NCBI GenBank assembly: GCA_030603365.1
Contig: JAUVXV010000009.1
Span: forward strand, 1 to 64,000
Reading direction: 5' to 3'
Source: Candidatus Heimdallarchaeota archaeon
GTDB lineage: Archaea > Asgardarchaeota > Heimdallarchaeia > Heimdallarchaeales > Heimdallarchaeaceae
DNA: 64,000 nt
The notes beneath the pieces are model-generated. The model worked only from the letters and a program-made list of their open reading frames with translations. It made no database searches and was not told where the DNA came from. This document shows, piece by piece, positions 7,285 to 17,022 of the stretch. How positions within the stretch are numbered: position 1 is the stretch's first letter; each line of letters starts with the position of its first letter. A program made the translations under genes and the position numbers.

Positions 7285-8856
7285 CTAAGGAGTTTTAACC
7301 ATTTCTCGTGTAACTGAAGATTCTTTTTCTAAAACTTCACTTTCTGTTTTATCTCCAATGAAAACTTGGAATAACTCTAATGTAGGTGGTGTATCTCCTG
7401 AAACTTGTATTTCTACAGAATTTAGTTTTCCTACAACTGGAGATTCAGCAATCCATGTAATTATTTTATCTCCCCCATCATCAATCTGCTCCATTATTTG
7501 AGCATTTTCAGGATTCTTCTTTACAATTGTATGGTTGGCAGGAATTTTATCTGCTAATGAGATAAATTCCGTTGTTTCGCCTCTGATATTTTTAATAACA
7601 TATAAAATGGAATACCCCAACTCTCTTTCTGATGATTTGATGAATTTAGCTATTTTGAACAGAATTTTACCATCTTTATCTTTGACTATTTTCTTCCCTC
7701 TGAATAGATATGGGAAGTAATCTATGATGTATTCTTTATCTAGAGTTTGACCAGATCTAACATTCTTCTGTTTCCATCTAATATTGATTCCCTTTAGTTT
7801 TACTTTTTCAATAACACTATTTGGAGGTAAAGCTTCAGGTTTTGTTTTTAGTATTGTGAACTCTGGAGGTATATAGTCAACTATGTGTAGCTCTTGCAAT
7901 TGTCTATCATGAATGTTCAGATATTTTAATCTTGAAATGAATTCAAGACCTGAATGAGATATGCTCTCAAATGTATTAAGAACAGCGATAATTTCATTCT
8001 CCATGATTTCAAGTATAGTTCTAGTGATTCTTCTTGCAAGTTGATAGTTGATTTTTACTTCTTGTTTGGGTAGAATTTCAGGTATTTCCCAAATAATTTC
8101 TAATACTTTGTCTTTTTTCTCTTTTGTAGGATTTATCTCCAAATCCTCAACTGTCATGTTTTCTATCTCAAAACAATAAGGTATCTCATCAATAATTTCG
8201 ACATTAGTAATAGTACTATCCTTCTCATTCTTTATTCCAGAAGTTACAGTGATGTCTTTCAGAGTTTCTCCAAACCCTAGGGGGTTCTCTTTTTCTGTTT
8301 TTTGGATTTTTCCATTTGGTAGCTTGAATTGGCTTCGACTTTTAACCATTTTTGGAACTTGGTATCTATTATCCTCTATTAATTTCTGAAGTAGTTCTTT
8401 TCGCAGATATTCATCTTCAGGTAAACGAGTAATAGTGATTTCTTGACCAATTATTTTGTTATCTTCAGCTGTTTCAAATGCTTCTTCAAATTCTTTTGTT
8501 TCAACTTCTCTAGTTGATGCTATAAGATCCTCTAAGTCCTCAAGTAGTAAGTCCTCAGATCTTAATAAACGTAAAAGCAGATTATAGTCCGCAATGATTC
8601 CTGCTTCATTAAGGTATTCCTCAATCCATCGAGCAACTCTTGTCTCATGAGGTGCTAGAATGGTTGACCAAAAGTCATTTACAACTCTTACAATCTCTTG
8701 GAGATTCCTGCACTCGCTCTCATTTATCAAACCATGGGTATCATAAAATGATACTATGCCACTCATAGAAGTACCAAAAACATTGGTATATGGATCGATT
8801 TTTATGAAATATCTAGTTGAACCCCAAATTGTTTTCTGCTCTGTCATTCTAGTCAA
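7285..8856 (-). CDS. Unknown cytosolic protein with repeated beta-sandwich (DUF11-like) segments
   Basis: A 523-residue protein without signal peptide or membrane helix. Residues 1-130 are helical and acidic; from about 195 there are two or three repeated beta-rich segments with phrases such as NVEIIDEIPYCFEI, ELHIVDYIPPEFTIL and FISLADKIPANHTIV, the conserved 'DxIP' hook typical of DUF11-like sandwiches. Those domains are usually on the cell surface, so their use in a protein with no export signal is unusual. It overlaps the upstream gene by 8 bp if the first ATG is used (ATG at 8847 is the alternative). The pair probably forms one functional unit; no enzyme motif is visible. Confidence 0.65.
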   Translation of the reverse strand: MTRMTEQKTIWGSTRYFIKIDPYTNVFGTSMSGIVSFYDTHGLINESECRNLQEIVRVVNDFWSTILAPHETRVARWIEEYLNEAGIIADYNLLLRLLRSEDLLLEDLEDLIASTREVETKEFEEAFETAEDNKIIGQEITITRLPEDEYLRKELLQKLIEDNRYQVPKMVKSRSQFKLPNGKIQKTEKENPLGFGETLKDITVTSGIKNEKDSTITNVEIIDEIPYCFEIENMTVEDLEINPTKEKKDKVLEIIWEIPEILPKQEVKINYQLARRITRTILEIMENEIIAVLNTFESISHSGLEFISRLKYLNIHDRQLQELHIVDYIPPEFTILKTKPEALPPNSVIEKVKLKGINIRWKQKNVRSGQTLDKEYIIDYFPYLFRGKKIVKDKDGKILFKIAKFIKSSERELGYSILYVIKNIRGETTEFISLADKIPANHTIVKKNPENAQIMEQIDDGGDKIITWIAESPVVGKLNSVEIQVSGDTPPTLELFQVFIGDKTESEVLEKESSVTREMVKTP

Positions 8857-9454
8857 CCCTCACTGTTTCTTCCATCGAAATAACCTCGTATTCGATTAAT
8901 TCCTCCGTAGAAATCTCGATATCTTCTTTGTTACTGTTTTTATGGTTCAAAATAGTCACAGAATAAGTTCCCTTTGGTAGATTATTATGAATATATCTTC
9001 TAACTAATGATACAGATTCAAAATACGTACTTGGACTAGCAGGAATTATGTCTAAATCCCCAAAAATGTCCATTTTGCGAATTTTAATAATCTCTCTGTT
9101 ACTTGGAGTATGTTTTCTCCTTTCAATAATTGTTCTTATGGTATCTAAATGAAAACCTGTAAGCTCTTTGTCAATTGATTCTTTGTAAAATTCTTCAGCT
9201 CTTTTAACATCATCTAACAACAAATATCTGCTGATAACTTTACTATAAGCATATGAAGCAATGTCGGTTTCCTCCATGTTTTCCATTGTTTCAGCAACAA
9301 AATGCCATAAAATAACTGATTCGATGAAATTGTCTTCTTTTTCTATCTCAATGATATTCTTTTCCATAAATTTTAAGAAATCATCAGCTGTTTTGTTAGC
9401 AAGAACTTCTTTCCCTTCACGAATCATTTTCGGAACTTTGTCTTCAGCACTCAA
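8849..9454 (-). CDS. Unknown helical protein, partner of the DUF11-like gene
   Basis: A 201-residue soluble protein. Residues 1-115 are alpha-helical with repeat-like spacing (FVAETMENMEETDIASYAYSKV, then RAEEFYKESID), suggestive of a TPR-like hairpin array. The last 85 residues look beta-rich, with YHxx-type strands around GTYSVTILNHKN, resembling one DUF11-like sandwich. First gene of a two-gene minus-strand operon with an 8-bp overlap. Function unknown; a scaffold or adaptor role is only a guess. Confidence 0.6.
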   Translation of the reverse strand: MSAEDKVPKMIREGKEVLANKTADDFLKFMEKNIIEIEKEDNFIESVILWHFVAETMENMEETDIASYAYSKVISRYLLLDDVKRAEEFYKESIDKELTGFHLDTIRTIIERRKHTPSNREIIKIRKMDIFGDLDIIPASPSTYFESVSLVRRYIHNNLPKGTYSVTILNHKNSNKEDIEISTEELIEYEVISMEETVRVD

Positions 9455-9642
9455 TTTGAAACACTTCCCAAGTTAAACAATTTACACTTTATTATTTTTA
9501 GAACTTCTTATTTAAAGTCTATTCTAGTATTCATTCAAAAGCGAGTTGTACTATGTCTTTGATGCAAGTCTAAAACATCTTCACAGTTGTTTAAAAACGA
9601 ATGATTCGATAAAGTTAAAAGAACACCACTTTTCTTGTAAAT

Positions 9643-10671
9643 ATGGTTGAATTAGATAGCAGTAGTTATTGTGCCTTTCATTACGAGAATTCTTCTGATG
9701 GTGAGTGCTCAAACTGTGGTTTAAATATATGTAATTTTGATCAGGATTATGATGTACAAGCGAATAGGTTATGCAAGCTCTGTTTCAATATTACAAAAGC
9801 AAAACCAAGAATAAAATATATCCAGATAGGTATTTGGGTAGTTGTTATTGCCTTGGTTGTGATAATCTGGTCAACTGTCGAAAATGGACTCTGGTATGCT
9901 TTACTACCTCTTCTACTAATCTTGCTTGTACCTTATGGGATGAGACCATATATAATGAAATCATACTTTAAAGGACTTGAACCAAAAGAATCGGTTTTAC
10001 CTATTTTGCGTTATTTTGAAGCATCTGGAAATCTTGATCATTATAAACTATTCCTCAAGTTTCTAAAAAAAATGACAGATGAAGATATCAAAGCAATCAA
10101 TGAAAAACTCTATGAATTTCTTGTCCCTGCATTATCTTTCAATTATTCTAAACTCCCCGAAAATTGGCAAGAAAAGATTACATCTCATCTAAGAATAACT
10201 TCAGATGATCTTGTTAATATTCTAACTCAAAAATATAGAAGCGTATTGATTCAAACAGCCGTTCACAGCGCACAATCCAATATTTCTATGTTTATTTTCT
10301 ATCTAAGTGAAACAGCAGATGATGAGAAACTAATTGCAGATTATATTAAAGAAATTACTTCTCCTGAAATTATGAAGCTAGATACAGAAGAAGTTAATGC
10401 GATTTACAAGAAATTACTTGAAGATCTCTATCTTTATGATGAAAAGTTCTACGAGTACTGTGACAATTTGGGACTTAAGAAAGAAAAAGAACTTATATCT
10501 CAGTTAATTGAAAAGTTTGTACCTCCCCCAGTTCCTAAAAATCAACTAGAAGCCGTTATGAGCCCTGAACAATTGGTTGAAAAACGAAAGAAAGAAATTG
10601 ATACTTCTTCACAACCTGGCAAAATTGAAGAATCTGAAATTCCTGAATTAAAGTTTACTGGGGACAAATAG
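9643..10671 (+). CDS. B-box-like zinc-finger membrane protein
   Basis: A 342-residue protein. Residues 10-47 contain C10, H13, C22, C25, C30, C44 and C47 with the spacing of a B-box/zinc-ribbon, the type found at the start of many archaeal and eukaryotic membrane-linked proteins. Two hydrophobic helices follow (about 59-77 and 83-99), then about 200 residues of amphipathic helices and a charged, proline-containing tail. Topology is probably an N-terminal finger and C-terminal helical domain both in the cytosol, joined by a membrane hairpin. No enzyme motif. Role unknown; membrane-associated adaptor is an inference. Confidence 0.65.
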   Translation: MVELDSSSYCAFHYENSSDGECSNCGLNICNFDQDYDVQANRLCKLCFNITKAKPRIKYIQIGIWVVVIALVVIIWSTVENGLWYALLPLLLILLVPYGMRPYIMKSYFKGLEPKESVLPILRYFEASGNLDHYKLFLKFLKKMTDEDIKAINEKLYEFLVPALSFNYSKLPENWQEKITSHLRITSDDLVNILTQKYRSVLIQTAVHSAQSNISMFIFYLSETADDEKLIADYIKEITSPEIMKLDTEEVNAIYKKLLEDLYLYDEKFYEYCDNLGLKKEKELISQLIEKFVPPPVPKNQLEAVMSPEQLVEKRKKEIDTSSQPGKIEESEIPELKFTGDK

Positions 10672-10744
10672 ATTTTTCCTTATCTTTATTTTCTTTAAGG
10701 TTATTAATCAGTGCAATTAATATATACAATATTTATATCTTGAC

Positions 10745-10900
10745 TGAGAATAACAGATATGATGAAGAATTACAACCTATGAGTCAATGATTTGCCTAGC
10801 TCACGCTGATTATGTTATTCTCATCATCTCATCTACTTTTCAAATAACCCTACAAAAAAAATTTAATAGGTCATAGAATAATTCTCTAATCATAGGTTGT
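10745..10900 (+). other. Two interlocked inverted repeats in the leader of the glycosyltransferase operon
   Basis: The 241-bp gap before the GT2 operon holds two perfect 11-bp inverted repeats: 10745-10755 with 10813-10823, and 10772-10782 with 10890-10900. The 5' arm of the second lies inside the loop of the first, so the RNA could form a pseudoknot-like structure ending 12 nt before the ATG at 10913. It might be a structured leader, operator sites, or chance in AT-rich DNA. Confidence 0.4.
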
Positions 10901-10912
10901 TAGGGTTCAATC

Positions 10913-12553
10913 ATGACTTACGAGAAAAAACACAATAAATCATCTTTAGGTTGGAAAATATTTGGTATATTTTTATATTTTCTTGCTTTTCTCGTAGGTA
11001 TTGTTAGTATTGTTTACTTGGTATGGTCATTTATTCTAATGATACAAGAATTCTCTACAAATACAGCAGTTGGCAAACTAATACTCTCCTTTATTTTCAA
11101 CCTCCTTTCACTGATAGTAGAAATTATAGGAATCTTCTATACTGTGATGTTGATTAAACACATGGGCTCTACTTGTATGAACCCTCCTTCTATCAAAGGA
11201 AATGACAAGATTGTTCTAACTGAATTTCCAGAAATAAGTTTCATTATACCTATTCGTAATCCTGAACCTTTAATATTAGAGGAGACATTAATGTCTATCA
11301 ACAAACTTGATTATCCAAAAGAGAAAATCAGCGTGTTTCTAGGGGATGATACAGATGATGATCATCCAGATTTTAAGAAAATTAGGGAATTAGCGGAGAA
11401 ATATAAGACTGAATACATATATGACCCATCTAATGTACATTTCAAAGCTGGAATGCTTAATATTATGTTGAAGAAAATCAAATCTGAATACTTCGTTCTC
11501 TTAGATTATGATCACGTTGTACATAATAATCTATTGAATGGTTTCATGAAAGAATTCCAAAAAGACCCTGATTTAGCTTTTGTACAAGCAAAAGTCAGTT
11601 TTCGAAATGTATTTTCTAAATTACAAGTATGGGAATCTGTAATGTATGCTCAATTCTATGAGGTTTTTCAACGATCTAAAACTAAACGTTCAACTGTCTT
11701 GACTAACGGTTCAACTGTGTGTTTTCGTAAAACCTACATTGATGAGGTAGGAGGAATACCCTTTGATACATTCACAGAAGATGTTGATATTTCAGTTAGT
11801 TTACTAGCTCAAGGATATAGAACCGCTTTAATGGATAGTTATGGTAGTTTTGGTTTAATACCTGCAACCTTTTCTCTTCTCTTATCACAGATTCTAAGAT
11901 GGGCTAAAGGAAGTATGCAAGTTCTAAAGAAAAGATGGAAGAATATCTTACGAGCAAAATTACCTTTATCAGATAGAGTAGATTTATTGTTTAGTACTTC
12001 TTTGTTCTTAATTGCTGCTTCTGTTTATCTTAATGTTATATTTTATGTTATAATGTATTTAACAAGAAGTCCAATCATTAGAGTAACAGCAGGAAGCTTT
12101 CCACCACTGCTTATTATGCCAATAGCTTTTGCGTTTTCCTATCAAATTTCTGGGCTGATAGCAGTACTATTTGCACGCAAAAGTGGAATTAAGAACATGA
12201 ACCCATTTGATTTAGTTTATTTCCTTATTCTAGCTTTAGTTCTAAATCCATTTACAGTCTTCGCAGTCTTCAAATCATTATTCACAAGAAAAGCACCAAT
12301 AAGGGGGAAAAATGAATGGAATGAAAAGGTTCCTTATCTCATCCTCTCATTCATTATATCCTTACTTGGTTGTGGTTTAATTGTGATAACTATTTTTGAT
12401 CTAATAACAGCTGGACCATCTGGATCATTTTGGTTAGTTTTAGGCTTGTTGGGATTATCTATGATAGCTACTTTCCCAGTTTGTCTCTTTCTTCACTTTA
12501 CAACTAAACACAACAAACCTTATTTTGTTAAAGGAATAAATGAATATCATTGA
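10913..12553 (+). CDS. Processive family 2 glycosyltransferase (cellulose/hyaluronan synthase-like)
   Basis: A 546-residue membrane enzyme. Two N-terminal helices (about 15-45 and 58-82) precede a GT-A domain with the UDP-sugar Asp pair near 145, DYD at 198-200, TED at 288-290 and QILRW at 326-330, the D,D,D,QxxRW signature of processive synthases. Four or more C-terminal helices follow and could form the polysaccharide channel. It probably polymerises or extends a surface glycan at the membrane. First gene of an operon with the next two; its stop overlaps the following TTG start by 4 bp. The sugar specificity cannot be told. Confidence 0.88.
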   Translation: MTYEKKHNKSSLGWKIFGIFLYFLAFLVGIVSIVYLVWSFILMIQEFSTNTAVGKLILSFIFNLLSLIVEIIGIFYTVMLIKHMGSTCMNPPSIKGNDKIVLTEFPEISFIIPIRNPEPLILEETLMSINKLDYPKEKISVFLGDDTDDDHPDFKKIRELAEKYKTEYIYDPSNVHFKAGMLNIMLKKIKSEYFVLLDYDHVVHNNLLNGFMKEFQKDPDLAFVQAKVSFRNVFSKLQVWESVMYAQFYEVFQRSKTKRSTVLTNGSTVCFRKTYIDEVGGIPFDTFTEDVDISVSLLAQGYRTALMDSYGSFGLIPATFSLLLSQILRWAKGSMQVLKKRWKNILRAKLPLSDRVDLLFSTSLFLIAASVYLNVIFYVIMYLTRSPIIRVTAGSFPPLLIMPIAFAFSYQISGLIAVLFARKSGIKNMNPFDLVYFLILALVLNPFTVFAVFKSLFTRKAPIRGKNEWNEKVPYLILSFIISLLGCGLIVITIFDLITAGPSGSFWLVLGLLGLSMIATFPVCLFLHFTTKHNKPYFVKGINEYH

Positions 12554-14247
12554 GCGAACAAGGAATACATTGGAAAAGGTATCTCTGGTATAGTTTAACT
12601 ATTATTCTACTAGGATTCTTAGTATATTATGTAGGTTATAGTAGTTATGAAATTATAACCAGATTATCACCATATTTACCCAATTGGAAAGCAGTAATGG
12701 GTATTTTTCTTAATTTCTTCATTTTACTATTAGAACTATTATCCACATTTTACTCGATTTTTATCTACTATTATATTGGATCTTCATCTTCGTATAGATC
12801 CGAGAAAAACTTGACAAATAAATATCTAACAAGTACTCCTCTTCCAAAAGTTGTAGTCACAATTCCTTTGTATAAAGAACCTCTGGCAGTAGTTTCTAAA
12901 ACAATTGAAGGTGCTCTCAATATTGATTATCCAAAAGATAGATATCAGGTAGTTGTATGTGATGACAGTCCTCGAGACTTCTCCTCTGAAATACAAGATT
13001 TTTGTAAAGAAAAAAATGTTACTTTTATTCAAAGAGAGACTAGAAAAGGTTTCAAGGCTGGAGCTCTCAATAATGTTCTTAAACAAGTTGAATGCGATTT
13101 TTTTAGTGTTTTAGATTCTGACCACATACCTACTCCCAATTTTATTAAGACCTGTCTTTCAGGATTTAATGAAGACGATGTTATTCTTGTTCAAGGTAAA
13201 CCGATGTTTGTAAACCAAGAAGATTATTTAATGCGAAGTAGTGCATTCATCCATACACAATTCTTCCATATTTATCAAAAGAGTAGAGGTACTCGAGATG
13301 GTGTGATTTTTGCAGGAACAACTGGTATGTTCAGAGCGGATTTACTAAGGGAGTCTGGTGGATTATTGGAAGACACTTTAGCTGAAGATACTGATACATC
13401 GTTTATGTTAATGAGTCAAGGTTATAAAACAAAATACATCCATGAAATATGTTCCAAGGGTTTGGTGCCCTGGAATCCAATAAGTATGATTAACCAAATT
13501 TGGAGATGGACCAATGGAATAACGTCCATTTTTCGAAAAAGATTTTGGAAGATTCTTCGTGGTGATAATTCTTTCATCAATAAGGTAGACATAACATCTA
13601 CAATATTGACACCATTAATTGGAGTGACAATGTGGTTCGTTTATTTGCTACTCTTTATTATGTATATGCTAAAGGAACTTGGGGGATTTCTAGAATTTCA
13701 ATTTGTTAGACCAAATTTAGGTTCATTTCCTTTGCTACTGTTTGCACCTATTTTAATATCTTTAGCAAGTTTGATTATGGCTCTCATTTCTTGGATAAGA
13801 GAAGGTAAAGAAGATAGGATGATTAAGATGAGAGGGTTTTTAGGGATGGCTTGGACAATCGGAGCTTTTTATCTATTAATGATGACTGCACAATCATTCC
13901 TTGTTTGGGCAGTTTTAAGCGCACTATTAGGTGTTAAGAAGGATTTCGACCGAACCATCAAAGTGAAGACCAAAACAGTTGGTAGAATGAATCAGAAGAT
14001 AAAATATACACTCTGGTCAATTGGTCTTCTCATATTTGCTGGTGGATACTATTTTGCAAGCTATCTTACTCTCATTTCAACAGACAAGCTCGATAACTCT
14101 CTTTTTGGTTGGTTTATTATAGCTGCAATCTCCGCAACAATACCTATATTAATTACGATTACACATTTTAGAAAACTTGAAACTATGAGAAAGTTTGCAG
14201 CAACGACAACAGCTGCAGATATAGAGAAGGAAACTGGAGATTCCTAA
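12550..14247 (+). CDS. Second processive family 2 glycosyltransferase
   Basis: A 565-residue paralogue of the preceding gene with the same design: N-terminal helices (about 12-32 and 48-75), DSD at 189-191, AED at 278-280, QIWRW at 316-320 and several C-terminal helices. The TTG start overlaps the previous stop (TTGA), so translation is probably coupled. Two non-identical synthases in tandem suggest either a heteropolymer or successive linkages in one glycan. Conserved catalytic residues are all present, so both should be active. The stop is followed immediately by the ATG of the next gene. Confidence 0.86.
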   Translation: MSEQGIHWKRYLWYSLTIILLGFLVYYVGYSSYEIITRLSPYLPNWKAVMGIFLNFFILLLELLSTFYSIFIYYYIGSSSSYRSEKNLTNKYLTSTPLPKVVVTIPLYKEPLAVVSKTIEGALNIDYPKDRYQVVVCDDSPRDFSSEIQDFCKEKNVTFIQRETRKGFKAGALNNVLKQVECDFFSVLDSDHIPTPNFIKTCLSGFNEDDVILVQGKPMFVNQEDYLMRSSAFIHTQFFHIYQKSRGTRDGVIFAGTTGMFRADLLRESGGLLEDTLAEDTDTSFMLMSQGYKTKYIHEICSKGLVPWNPISMINQIWRWTNGITSIFRKRFWKILRGDNSFINKVDITSTILTPLIGVTMWFVYLLLFIMYMLKELGGFLEFQFVRPNLGSFPLLLFAPILISLASLIMALISWIREGKEDRMIKMRGFLGMAWTIGAFYLLMMTAQSFLVWAVLSALLGVKKDFDRTIKVKTKTVGRMNQKIKYTLWSIGLLIFAGGYYFASYLTLISTDKLDNSLFGWFIIAAISATIPILITITHFRKLETMRKFAATTTAADIEKETGDS

Positions 14248-17022
14248 ATGATACAGATTGATATTAGAATCATAATACCACTACTTTCTATACTCTCACT
14301 AGGTTCTCTTTTCAATGATTTGATTAAAGTAAGAATACTCAGAATTAAAACCAAAAACTCTTTCTTAGAGAACTTAGCAGAATCACTTGTTATCGGAACT
14401 ATTTTACTTGTTGTACCAATGATTGCTTTGGCATGGGTTGCTGATAGGATTGGGAATGAGTTTATCCTTGAAACCTATGTTTATGTTTTTCTTGCTGTTG
14501 GTTTACTTTTTCTAGTCTTCAAGATTTATGTTTGGGTAAGAAAGAAATTACCTGATTTAATATTAGCTGAGCGAAAGAAATTATCTAAATCACTAGATTT
14601 TCTTCTTAAATTCATTCTTCTAGCCATGCTCCTCTTTTACATCTTCCAGGTACTAGTTTACCCCTTCAAAGGCTGGGACTTTCTACATTTTTATCTTCCG
14701 AATTCATTTAGAATTTTCATCACTGGTCAACTCAGTCAAATAAATGAATTGACATTCTTACCACAGTTTAAACCACCTATGAATGTGTTTCTTTTTGCTT
14801 ACGCTTTCTTCACAACACAATCAGAGATGATCCAACTAATACCTATTTTATATTTAGCAGGAACCGTATATTATTGTTACAAAATTTCAAAAATGATAGG
14901 ACTTTCTGAAAAAACATCCTTGTTTTCAGTTATCGCATTTCTAGCGACTCCATTTACATTCTTTCTTATCTATGAGTTCATATATTATCAAGAAATATTC
15001 ATCATGTTTTTTGTTACTGCATCGTTTTACTATTACAAACGATTTTTAGATTCTAGAAGTACTCGTGATCAAATCTTTTTCGTTCTGTTAACTACCTTTA
15101 GTTTAAGCGGATGTGTGTTGAGCAAACTAAGTGGTTACATTATTCCACTGGTGATTTTTGTTGCTATGCCTTCTGATAAGTTTGGTAAAATTATTCGAAG
15201 CTTAGTTGTGGTTGGTTTTGCTGGGCAATTGATTAGAAAATCTGTGTATGATATCTATCTCGGGACTGGAATTTTCATTGGATTATTGACTGTTTGTTGT
15301 CTCTATTTTATAATTACAAGTGACACTCTAGTATTTTCGTGGAAAAGATGGACATATACATTGGGAATTTTCATACTACCCTCGATTCTAGCTGTTTTTT
15401 GGGGTATACTCATGATTTCCATACCAGGAATTGGTATTATGCTGCAAGATCAATATTTCAATCTAAAATATACAAATGCTAGTATGATTTGGTCTGGAAT
15501 ATATTTACCTGATACTGTTACTTACCTTGAAAACGCTCATACAGCTACGTTCTTATCTTCTTCATTCTCGATTCTTATTGCTTCAATGTTTGCAGGGACT
15601 TGGCTGTTCATTAAGATTATTGGTTTTATAAGCTCTAATAAGAAGTATAACGATATTGTTCTGTGGCTACTCTTCTTCTTTATGTTCTGGCAAGGAATTT
15701 ATGCGATGGATTCTATTAGATATTTAACTCCCCTTCTAGTTCCAGTAACAATAATATTTGCAATAGGATTTGAGTCAATTGTTTCTTTTCTAAACAAGAA
15801 AGATGGTGGGAATAGAGATGGTATCATAAGTTTTCTATTCATTACTGCAACGGCATATCTTTCCCTTTATCCTGTCATCCCCTTTGAGACAGTATTCGAA
15901 CCATTTCATCTTAGATGGTATTATGCGCATACTCACCTTTTATCACTCCTGGGATATATAATAATCTTCAATTTACTAGCATTCCTTCTATTATGGAAAG
16001 AAGAAAAATTGAAACTCAGTTATTCCTTAATTTATAAGAAAGGATTTAGTTTCCGTAAAATTCTTTCAGGATTCCTAATTTTCATTGTATGCTTTGTTCC
16101 GTTCAGCGCACAATTTGTAATGCTTTCTTCAGTTGGTTTTGATTTGGATAGATTTCAATCTGAATATTCTTATGATTATAGAGCTTCATTTCAAGAGCTT
16201 ATAGATGCCATCAATAGACTGGGATATACTGATGATCAAGTGGTACTAACAATAAACACTCCAGGTCTAGAATACTACTCTTCACAACCTGTAATCGATT
16301 TATTTATGATAGATTTCATTAGTAAATCAGGATTGTCAAATACTACCATTCCCTTTTGGAATTCGAACATTACTCGGAATTTAGAGTTTCTCGATGAGTA
16401 TGGCGTTTCAATATTCGTTGCTTTGAATAGCTCAAATGACTGGTTTTCTGCATACCAAGAAGAAATGTATTGGAACATCCCAATTCTCAGATTCTTACAA
16501 AATAATCTATATTTCACATATCGATTCTCAAATGAAGAATTTATATTATTTACAGCTAGAAAATATGATGAGTATGTAGGTCCAGTCGATATACTACTAA
16601 CAAGTGAAACTCAAAAAGGCAATCTTCTTGATCTAACTCCACTTTCAGTTGAAATTATTGGTGATTCAGGATCAATTGGTACAGTACTAGATTTGACATA
16701 TACAAATTCATTTTTACCTGTTTCTGTTGGTATAACAGTACAATATTACACTTCAACGAATGAGACACTTCAATATGCTATAAATGATTATGAAATCTCA
16801 AGTCCCCAAACTGAAAGTTTTACGTATCTTCCTATTCTAGATTTACCTGATGCTTCTATCAATTTACTTCGAATTGACATGGAAATTGAATATACAACTT
16901 ATTTGGGTTTAACCAGAACATTGCATTATCACTTAAGACCATCTACAGGATATTCTGTTAATATTACTCGAACAGAAAATTCTTGGTTCTATGCAGGTTA
17001 CAATGGTTTCGTTTATTTCTAA
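14248..17022 (+). CDS. Large polytopic membrane protein, GT-C glycosyltransferase-like
   Basis: A 924-residue protein with about 14 predicted membrane helices across residues 1-640, then an extracellular beta-rich C-terminal domain with many N-x-S/T sequons. After helix 4 the loop contains GWDFLHFYLPN, placed as the acidic active-site loop of ArnT/PMT-type GT-C transferases, which use lipid-linked sugars. A role in transferring sugars from a polyprenyl phosphate onto the glycan made by the two upstream GT2 enzymes is an inference. The ATG abuts the previous stop. It ends convergently, next to the FtsX genes with no gap. Confidence 0.65.
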   Translation: MIQIDIRIIIPLLSILSLGSLFNDLIKVRILRIKTKNSFLENLAESLVIGTILLVVPMIALAWVADRIGNEFILETYVYVFLAVGLLFLVFKIYVWVRKKLPDLILAERKKLSKSLDFLLKFILLAMLLFYIFQVLVYPFKGWDFLHFYLPNSFRIFITGQLSQINELTFLPQFKPPMNVFLFAYAFFTTQSEMIQLIPILYLAGTVYYCYKISKMIGLSEKTSLFSVIAFLATPFTFFLIYEFIYYQEIFIMFFVTASFYYYKRFLDSRSTRDQIFFVLLTTFSLSGCVLSKLSGYIIPLVIFVAMPSDKFGKIIRSLVVVGFAGQLIRKSVYDIYLGTGIFIGLLTVCCLYFIITSDTLVFSWKRWTYTLGIFILPSILAVFWGILMISIPGIGIMLQDQYFNLKYTNASMIWSGIYLPDTVTYLENAHTATFLSSSFSILIASMFAGTWLFIKIIGFISSNKKYNDIVLWLLFFFMFWQGIYAMDSIRYLTPLLVPVTIIFAIGFESIVSFLNKKDGGNRDGIISFLFITATAYLSLYPVIPFETVFEPFHLRWYYAHTHLLSLLGYIIIFNLLAFLLLWKEEKLKLSYSLIYKKGFSFRKILSGFLIFIVCFVPFSAQFVMLSSVGFDLDRFQSEYSYDYRASFQELIDAINRLGYTDDQVVLTINTPGLEYYSSQPVIDLFMIDFISKSGLSNTTIPFWNSNITRNLEFLDEYGVSIFVALNSSNDWFSAYQEEMYWNIPILRFLQNNLYFTYRFSNEEFILFTARKYDEYVGPVDILLTSETQKGNLLDLTPLSVEIIGDSGSIGTVLDLTYTNSFLPVSVGITVQYYTSTNETLQYAINDYEISSPQTESFTYLPILDLPDASINLLRIDMEIEYTTYLGLTRTLHYHLRPSTGYSVNITRTENSWFYAGYNGFVYF

